Shown one piece after another: positions 56,201 through 64,000 of a DNA stretch of 64,000 nucleotides (within the stretch, counting starts at the first letter, position 1; every line of letters starts with the position of its first letter). Source of the stretch: Allodiplogaster sudhausi (Eukaryota > Nematoda > Chromadorea > Rhabditida > Diplogasteridae); NCBI GenBank assembly GCA_945643635.1, contig CALZFC010000196.1, positions 1 through 64,000 of the forward strand, read 5' to 3'. The notes beneath the pieces were generated by a model. It was not told where the DNA came from. It saw nothing but the letters and a program-made list of their open reading frames with translations, and did no database searches. The position numbers and the translations under genes were made by a program.

Positions 56201-59200
56201 AACTTTCCAGCGAATACGAATTTAATACTTTCGAGGTTCTTGCTTAAAGAATGTAACCTGAAACTAGCCCGAAATTCTAGATTAAATTGCAATTTCATGA
56301 CCATCGGTCGAGTTACCATAGGAGCAAAGTTCTTCCAATCGACATGCCTGTGGGGTAAACGTTCTCAACTTTTCCAGCGAATACGAATTTAATACTTTCG
56401 AGGTTCTTGCTTGAAGAATTAGCCTGAAACTAGCTCGAAATTCTAGATTAAATTGCAATTTCATGACCATCGGTCGAGTTACCAAGTTAGGAATAAAGTT
56501 CTTCCAATCGACATGCCTGTGGGGTAAACGTTCTCAAATTTTCCAGCGAATACGAATTTATTACTTTCCAGGTTCTTGCTTAAAGAATGTAACCTGAAAC
56601 TAGCCCGAAATTCTAGATTAAATTGCAATTTCATGACCATCGGTCGAGTTACCAAATTAGGAGCAAAGTTCTTCCAATCGACATGCCTGTGGGGTAAACG
56701 TTCTCAACTTTTCCAGCGAATACGAATTTAATACTTTCGAGGTTCTTGCTTGAAGAATTTAGCCTGAAACTAGCTCGAAATTCTAGATTAAATTGCAATT
56801 CATGACCATCGGTCGAGTTACCAAATTAGGAGCAAAGTTCTTCCAATCGACATGCCTGTGGGGTAAACGTTCTCAAATTTCCAGCGAATACGAATTTATT
56901 ACTTTCCAGGTTCTTGCTTGAAGAATTTAGCCTGAAACTAGCTCGAAATTCTAGATTAAATTGCAATTTCATGACCATCGGTCGAGTTACCAAATTAGGA
57001 GCAAAGTTCTTCCAATCGACATGCCTGTGGGGTAAACGTTCTCAACTTTTCCAGCGAATACGAATTTAATACTTTCGAGGTTCTTGCTTGAAGAATTTAG
57101 CCTGAAACTAGCTCGAAATTCTAGATTAAATTGCAATTTCATGACCATCGGTCGAGTTACCAAATTAGGAGCAAAGTTCTTTCAATCGACATGCCTGTGG
57201 GGTAAACGTTCTCAACTTTTCCAGCGAATACGAATTTAATACTTTCGAGGTTCTTGCTTGAAGAATTAGCCTGAAACTAGCTCGAAATTCTAGATTAAAT
57301 TGCAATTCATGACCATCGGTCGAGTTACCAAGTTAGGAATAAAGTTCTTCCAATCGACATGCCTGTGGGGTAAACGTTCTCAACTTTTCCAGCGAATACG
57401 AATTTAATACTTTCGAGGTTCTTGCTTAAAGAATGTAACCTGAAACTAGCCCGAAATTCTAGATTAAATTGCAATTTCATGACCATCGGTCGAGTTACCA
57501 AATTAGGAGCAAAGTTCTTCCAATCGACATGCCTGTGGGGTAAACGTTCTCAACTTTTCCAGCGAATACGAATTTAATACTTTCGAGTTAGGTTCTTGCT
57601 TGAAGAATTAGCCTGAAACTAGCCGAAATTCTAGATTAAATTGCAATTTCATGACCATCGGTCGAGTTACCAAGTTAGGAGCAAAGTTCTTCCAATCGAC
57701 ATGCCTGTGGGGTAAACGTTCTCAAATTTTCCAGCGAATACGAATTTAATACTTTCGAGGTTCTTGCTTGAAGAATTTAGCCTGAAACTAGCTCGAAATT
57801 CTAGATTAAATTGCAATTTCATGACCATCGGTCGAGTTACCAAATTAGGAGCAAAGTTCTTCCAATCGACATGTGTGGGGTAAACGTTCTCAACTTTTCC
57901 AGCGAATACGAATTTAATACTTTCGAGGTTCTTGCTTGAAGAATGTAGCCTGAAACTAGCCCGAAATTCTAGATTAAATTGCAATTTCATGACCATCGGT
58001 CGAGTTACCAAATTAGGAGCAAAGTTCTTCCAATCGACATGCCTGTGGGGTAAACGTTCTCAATTTTCCAGCGAATACGAATTTATTACTTTCCAGGTTC
58101 TTGCTTAAAGAATGTAACCTGAAACTAGCCGAAATTCTAGGTTAAATTGCAATTTCATGACCATCGGTCGAGTTACCAAATTAGGAGCAAAGTTCTTCCA
58201 ATCGACATGCCTGTGGGGTAAACGTTCTCAACTTTTCCAGCGAATACGAATTTAATACTTTCGAGGTTCTTGCTTGAAGAATTTAGCCTGAAACTAGCTC
58301 GAAATTCTAGATTAAATTGCAATTTCATGGCCATCGGTCGAGTTACCAAATTAGGAGCAAAGTTCTTCCAATCGACATGCCTGTGGGGTAAACGTTCTCA
58401 AATTTTCCAGCGAATACGAATTTATACTTTCCAGGTTCTTGCTTAAAGAATGTAACTGAAACTAGCCCGAAATTCTAGATTAAATTGCAATTTCATGACC
58501 ATCGGTCGAGTTACCAAATTAGGAGCAAAGTTCTTCCAATCGACATGCCTGTGGGGTAAACGTTCTCAACTTTTCCAGCGAATACGAATTTAATACTTTC
58601 GAGGTTCTTGCTTGAAGAATTTAGCCTGAAACTAGCTCGAAATTCTAGATTAAATTGCAATTTCATGGCCATCGGTCGAGTTACCAAGTTAGGAATAAAG
58701 TTCTTCCAATCGACATGCCTGTGGGGTAAACGTTCTCAAATTTCCAGCGAATACGAATACTTTGAGAAAGAATGTACCTGAAACTAGCCCGAAATTCTAG
58801 ATTAAATTGCAATTTCATGACCATCGGTCGAGTTACCAGGTAGGAGCAAAGTTCTTCCAATCGACATGAGTGTGGGTAAACGTTCTCAACTTTTCCAGCG
58901 AATACGAATTTAATACTTTCGAGGTTCTTGCTTGAAGAATTTAGCCTGAAACTAGCTCGAAATTCTAGATTAAATTGCAATTTCATGACCATCGGTCGAG
59001 TTACCAAATTAGGAGCAAAGTTCTTCCAATCGACATGCCTGTGGGGTAAACGTTCTCAATTTTCCAGCGAATACGAATTTATTACTTTCCAGGTTCTTGC
59101 TTAAAGAATGTAACCTGAAACTAGCCCGAAATTCTAGATTAAATTGCAATTTCATGACCATCGGTCGAGTTACCAAATTAGGAGCAAAGTTCTTCCAATC

Positions 59201-62200
59201 GACATGCCTGTGGGGTAAACGTTCTCAACTTTTCCAGCGAATACGAATTTAATACTTTCGAGGTTCTTGCTTGAAGAATTTAGCCTGAAACTAGCTCGAA
59301 ATTCTAGATTAAATTGCAATTTCATGGCCATCGGTCGAGTTACCAAGTTAGGAAAAGTTCTTCCAATCGACATGCCTGTGGGGTAAACGTTCTCAAATTT
59401 TCCAGCGAATACGAATTTATTACTTTCCAGGTTCTTGCTTAAAGAATGTAACCTGAAACTAGCCCGAAATTCTAGATTAAATTGCAATTTCATGACCATC
59501 GGTCGAGTTACCAAATTAGGAGCAAAGTTCTTCCAATCGACATGCCTGTGGGGTAAACGTTCTCAACTTTACCAGCGAATACGAATTTAATACTTTCGAG
59601 GTTCTTGCTTGAAGAATTTAGCCTGAAACTAGCTCGAAATTCTAGATTAAATTGCAATTTCATGACCATCGGTCGAGTTACCAAATTAGGAGCAAAGTTC
59701 TTCCAATCGACATGCCTGTGGGGTAAACGTTCTCAAATTTTCCAGCGAATACGAATTTATTACTTTCCAGGTTCTTGCTTAAAGAATGTAACCTGAAACT
59801 AGCCGAAATTCTAGATTAAATTGCAATTTCATGACCATCGGTCGAGTTACCAAATTAGGAGCAAAGTTCTTCCAATCGACATGCCTGTGGGGTAAACGTT
59901 CTCAACTTTTCCAGCGAATACGAATTTAATACTTTCGAGGTTCTTGCTTGAAGAATTAGCCTGAAACTAGCTCGAAATTCTAGATTAAATTGCAATTTCA
60001 TGACCATCGGTCGAGTTACCAAATTAGGAGCAAAGTTCTTCCAATCGACATGCCTGTGGGGTAAACGTTCTCAAATTTTCCAGCGAATACGAATTTATTA
60101 CTTTCCAGGTTCTTGCTTAAAGAATGTAACCTGAAACTAGCCCGAAATTCTAGATTAAATTGCAATTTCATGACCATCGGTCGAGTTACCAAATTAGGAG
60201 CAAAGTTCTTCCAATCGACATGCCTGTGGGGTAAACGTTCTCAAATTTCCAGCGAATACGAATTTATTACTTTCCAGGTTCTTGCTTAAAGAATGTAACC
60301 TGAAACTAGCCCGAAATTCTAGATTAAATTGCAATTTCATGACCATCGGTCGAGTTACCGAGGTAGGAGCAAAGTTCTTCCAATCGACATGAGTGTGGGG
60401 TAAACGTTCTCAACTTTTCCAGCGAATACGAATTTAATACTTTCGAGGTTCTTGCTTGAAGAATTTAGCCTGAAACTAGCTCGAAATTCTAGATTAAATT
60501 GCAATTTCATGACCATCGGTCGAGTTACCAAATTAGGAGCAAAGTTCTTCCAATCGACATGCCTGTGGGGTAAACGTTCTCAAATTTTCCAGCGAATACG
60601 AATTTATTACTTTCCAGGTTCTTGCTTAAAGAATGTACCTGAAACTAGCCCGAAATTCTAGGTTAAATTGCAATTTCATGACCATCGGTCGAGTTACCAA
60701 ATTAGGAGCAAAGTTCTTCCAATCGACATGCCTGTGGGGTAAACGTTCTCAACTTTCCAGCGAATACGAATTTAATACTTTCGAGGTTCTTGCTTGAAGA
60801 ATTTAGCCTGAAACTAGCTCGAAATTCTAGATTAAATTGCAATTTCATGGCCATCGGTCGAGTTACAAAGTTAGGAAAAGTTCTTCCAATCGACATGCCT
60901 GTGGGGTAAACGTTCTCAAATTTTCCAGCGAATACGAATTTATTACTTCCAGGTTCTTGCTTAAAGAATGTAACCTGAAACTAGCCCGAAATTCTAGATT
61001 AAATTGCAATTTCATGACCATCGGTCGAGTTACCAAATTAGGAGCAAAGTTCTTCCAATCGACATGCCTGTGGGGTAAACGTTCTCAACTTTTCCAGCGA
61101 ATACGAATTTATACTTTCGAGGTTCTTGCTTGAAGAATTTAGCCTGAAACTAGCTCGAAATTCTAGATTAAATTGCAATTTCATGGCCATCGGTCGAGTT
61201 ACCAAGTTAGGAATAAAGTTCTTCCAATCGACATGCCTGTGGGGTAAACGTTCTCAAATTTTCCAGCGAATACGAATTTATTACTTTCCAGGTTCTTGCT
61301 TAAAGAATGTAACCTGAAACTAGCCCGAAATTCTAGATTAAATTGCAATTTCATGACCATCGGTCGACTTACCGAGGTAGGAGCGAAGTTCTTCCAATCG
61401 ACATGAGTGTGGGGTAAACGTTCTCAACTTTTCCAGCGAATACGAATTTAATACTTTCGAGGTTCTTGCTTGAAGAATTTAGCCTGAAACTAGCTCGAAA
61501 TTCTAGATTAAATTGCAATTTCATGACCATCGGTCGAGTTACCAAGTTAGGAATAAAGTTCTTCCAATCGACATGCCTGTGGGGTAAACGTTCTCAAATT
61601 TCCAGCGAATACGAATTTAATACTTTCCAGGTTCTTGCTTAAGAATGTAACCTGAAACTAGCCCGAAATTCTAGGTTAAATTGCAATTTCATGACCATCG
61701 GTCGAGTTACCAAATTAGGAGCAAAGTTCTTCCAATCGACATGCCTGTGGGGTAAACGTTCTCAACTTTTCCAGCGAATACGAATTTAATACTTTCGAGG
61801 TTCTTGCTTGAAGAATTAGCTGAAACTAGCTCGAAATTCTAGATTAAATTGCAATTTCATGACCATCGGTCGAGTTACCAAATTAGGAGCAAAGTTCTTC
61901 CAATCGACATGCCTGTGGGGTAAACGTTCTCAACTTTCCAGCGAATACGAATTTAATACTTTCGAGGTTCTTGCTTGAAGAATTTAGCCTGAAACTAGCT
62001 CGAAATTCTAGATTAAATTGCAATTTCATGACCATCGGTCGAGTTACCGAATTAGGAGCAAAGTTCTTCCAATCGACATGCTGTGGGGTAAACGTTCTCA
62101 ACTTTTCCAGCGAATACGAATTTAATACTTTCGAGGTTCTTGCTTGAAGAATTAGCCTGAAACTAGCTCGAAATTCTAGATTAAATTGCAATTTCATGAC

Positions 62201-64000
62201 CGGTCGAGTTACCAAATTAGGAGCAAAGTTCTTCCAATCGACATGCCTGTGGGGTAAACGTTCTCAACTTTTCCAGCGAATACGAATTAATACTTTCGAG
62301 GTTCTTGCTTGAAGAATTTAGCCTGAAACTAGCTCGAAATTCTAGATTAAATTGCAATTTCATGGCCATCGGTCGAGTTACCAAGTTAGGAGCAAAGTTC
62401 TTCCAATCGACATGCCTGTGGGGTAAACGTTCTCAACTTTTCCAGCGAATACGAATTTAATACTTTCGAGGTTCTTGCTTAAAGAATGTAACCTGAAACT
62501 AGCCCGAAATTCTAGATTAAATTGCAATTTCATGACCATCGGTCGAGTTACCGAGGTAGGAGCAAAGTTCTTCCAATCGACATGCCTGTGGGGTAAACGT
62601 TCTCAACTTTTCCAGCGAATACGAATTTAATACTTTCGAGGTTCTTGCTTGAAGAATTAGCCTGAAACTAGCTCGAAATTCTAGATTAAATTGCAATTTC
62701 ATGACCATCGGTCGAGTTACCAAATTAGGAGCAAAGTTCTTCCAATCGACATGCCTGTGGGGTAAACGTTCTCAACTTTTCCAGCGAATACGAATTTATA
62801 CTTTCGAGGTTCTTGCTTAAAGAATGTAACCTGAAACTAGCCCGAAATTCTAGATTAAATTGCAATTTCATGACCATCGGTCGAGTTACCAAATAGGAGC
62901 AAAGTTCTTCCAATCGACATGCCTGTGGGGTAAACGTTCTCAACTTTTCCAGCGAATACGAATTTAATACTTTCGAGGTTCTTGCTTGAAGAATTTAGCC
63001 TGAAACTAGCTCGAAATTCTAGATTAAATTGCAATTTCATGACCATCGGTCGAGTTACCAAGTTAGGAATAAAGTTCTTCCAATCGACATGCCTGTGGGG
63101 TAAACGTTCTCAAATTTTCCAGCGAATACGAATTTAATACTTTCGAGGTTCTTGCTTGAAGAATTTAGCCTGAAACTAGCTCGAAATTCTAGATTAAATT
63201 GCAATTTCATGACCATCGGTCGAGTTACCGAGGTAGGAGCAAAGTTCTTCCAATCGACATGCCTGTGGGGTAAACGTTCTCAACTTTTCCAGCGAATACG
63301 AATTTAATACTTTCGAGGTTCTTGCTTAAAGAATGTAACCTGAAACTAGCCCGAAATTCTAGATTAAATTGCAATTTCATGACCATCGGTCGAGTTACCG
63401 AGGTAGGAGCAAAGTTCTTCCAATCGACATGCCTGTGGGGTAAACGTTCTCAACTTTTCCAGCGAATACGAATTTAATACTTTCGAGGTTCTTGCTTGAA
63501 GAATTTAGCCTGAAACTAGCTCGAAATTCTAGATTAAATTGCAATTTCATGACCATCGGTCGAGTTACCAAATTAGGAGCAAAGTTCTTCCAATCGACAT
63601 GCCTGTGGGGTAAACGTTCTCAACTTTTCCAGCGAATACGAATTTAATACTTTCGAGGTTCTTGCTTGAAGAATTTAGCCTGAAACTAGCTCGAAATTCT
63701 AGATTAAATTGCAATTTCATGGCCATCGGTCGAGTTACCAAGTTAGGAATAAAGTTCTTCCAATCGACATGCCTGTGGGGTAAACGTTCTCAACTTTTCC
63801 AGCGAATACGAATTTAATACTTTCGAGGTTCTTGCTTAAAGAATGTACCTGAAACTAGCCCGAAATTCTAGATTAAATTGCAATTTCATGACCATCGGTC
63901 GAGTTACCGAGGTAGGAGCAAAGTTCTTCCAATCGACATGCCTGTGGGGTAAACGTTCTCAACTTTTCCAGCGAATACGAATTAATACTTTCGAGGTTCT
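47217..64000. repeat. ~170-bp satellite array, about 99 units
   Basis: Head-to-tail units with a 170-base consensus; starts at GTTACC(A/G)A and continues past the window. Two main 3' variants (TTTCGAGG...GAATTTAGCC...AGCTCG and TTTCCAGG...GAATGTAACC...AGCCCG) are combined with three 5' variants (AAATTAGGAGCAAAG, AAGTTAGGAATAAAG, GAGGTAGGAGC(A/G)AAG with GAGTGTGG). Open frames of 60-114 codons recur only because the repeat recurs; they are non-coding. No gene, telomeric repeat or foreign insert seen inside the array. Confidence 0.95.

Noticed and set aside
47217..64000. Many 60-114-codon open frames on both strands of the satellite
   Set aside because: They recur with the repeat unit, are broken by random indels and have no gene structure.
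47217..64000. CRISPR-like array of regularly spaced repeats
   Set aside because: There are no unique spacers; the whole unit repeats, and the context is eukaryotic.
47217..64000. Centromere role for the ~170-bp satellite because of its alpha-satellite-like length
   Set aside because: Nematode chromosomes are typically holocentric, no CENP-B-box-like sequence was seen, and the array adjoins telomeric repeat; length alone is weak evidence.

Overview
The window reads as a nematode chromosome end. The reason is the interstitial telomere-type repeat GCCTAA/TTAGGC, the nematode telomere repeat, which occurs as five separate tracts, all with the C-rich strand on +. That orientation places the chromosome terminus to the left and the chromosome interior to the right. 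Genes are eukaryotic, with many short GT-AG introns. The species cannot be named from the sequence.

Layout, right (inner) to left (distal). 47217-64000 is a pure array of a ~170-bp satellite (about 99 units). It abuts a short telomeric tract (47170-47216). Distal to it is a ~2.8-kb non-autonomous element (44324-47169), a 374-bp telomeric tract (43950-44323), a full-length ~13.8-kb element C (30184-43949), a telomeric tract (30086-30183), an ~0.8-kb element 3'-end fragment (29280-30085), a telomeric tract (29136-29279), a full-length element B (15311-29135), a 21-bp telomeric tract (15290-15310), element A (about 2928-15289) and, at the left edge, an inverted partial copy (1-1763) lying tail-to-tail with A. 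Every complete right end is a GC-rich hairpin that touches the telomeric repeat directly.

Each full element carries (i) a large minus-strand gene that I resolved into 39 exons and about 2,394 codons and (ii) a small two-exon plus-strand gene (134 codons) inside a cassette bounded by ~310-bp inverted repeats. The large protein is a Helitron Rep-helicase: basic N-terminus, CxxC zinc region, HUH nickase motif (HAH) with two tyrosines (YISGY), a PIF1 helicase with Walker A GTAGCGKS, and then an unexpected C-terminal domain with the Cys box, zinc finger and His/Asp box layout of a ubiquitin-specific protease (peptidase C19). The start of the large gene lies beside a 45-bp dyad flanked symmetrically by two outward-facing TATA boxes.

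I infer a telomere-resident Helitron family that repeatedly inserted into (or was capped by) telomeric repeats. No copy has a completely open reading frame. The lesions are mainly single-base homopolymer indels that differ between copies, so sequencing/consensus error is as likely as decay. The elements are nearly identical to one another; a 2-base deletion near the 3' end of the large gene is shared by B and C but absent from A and the left copy.
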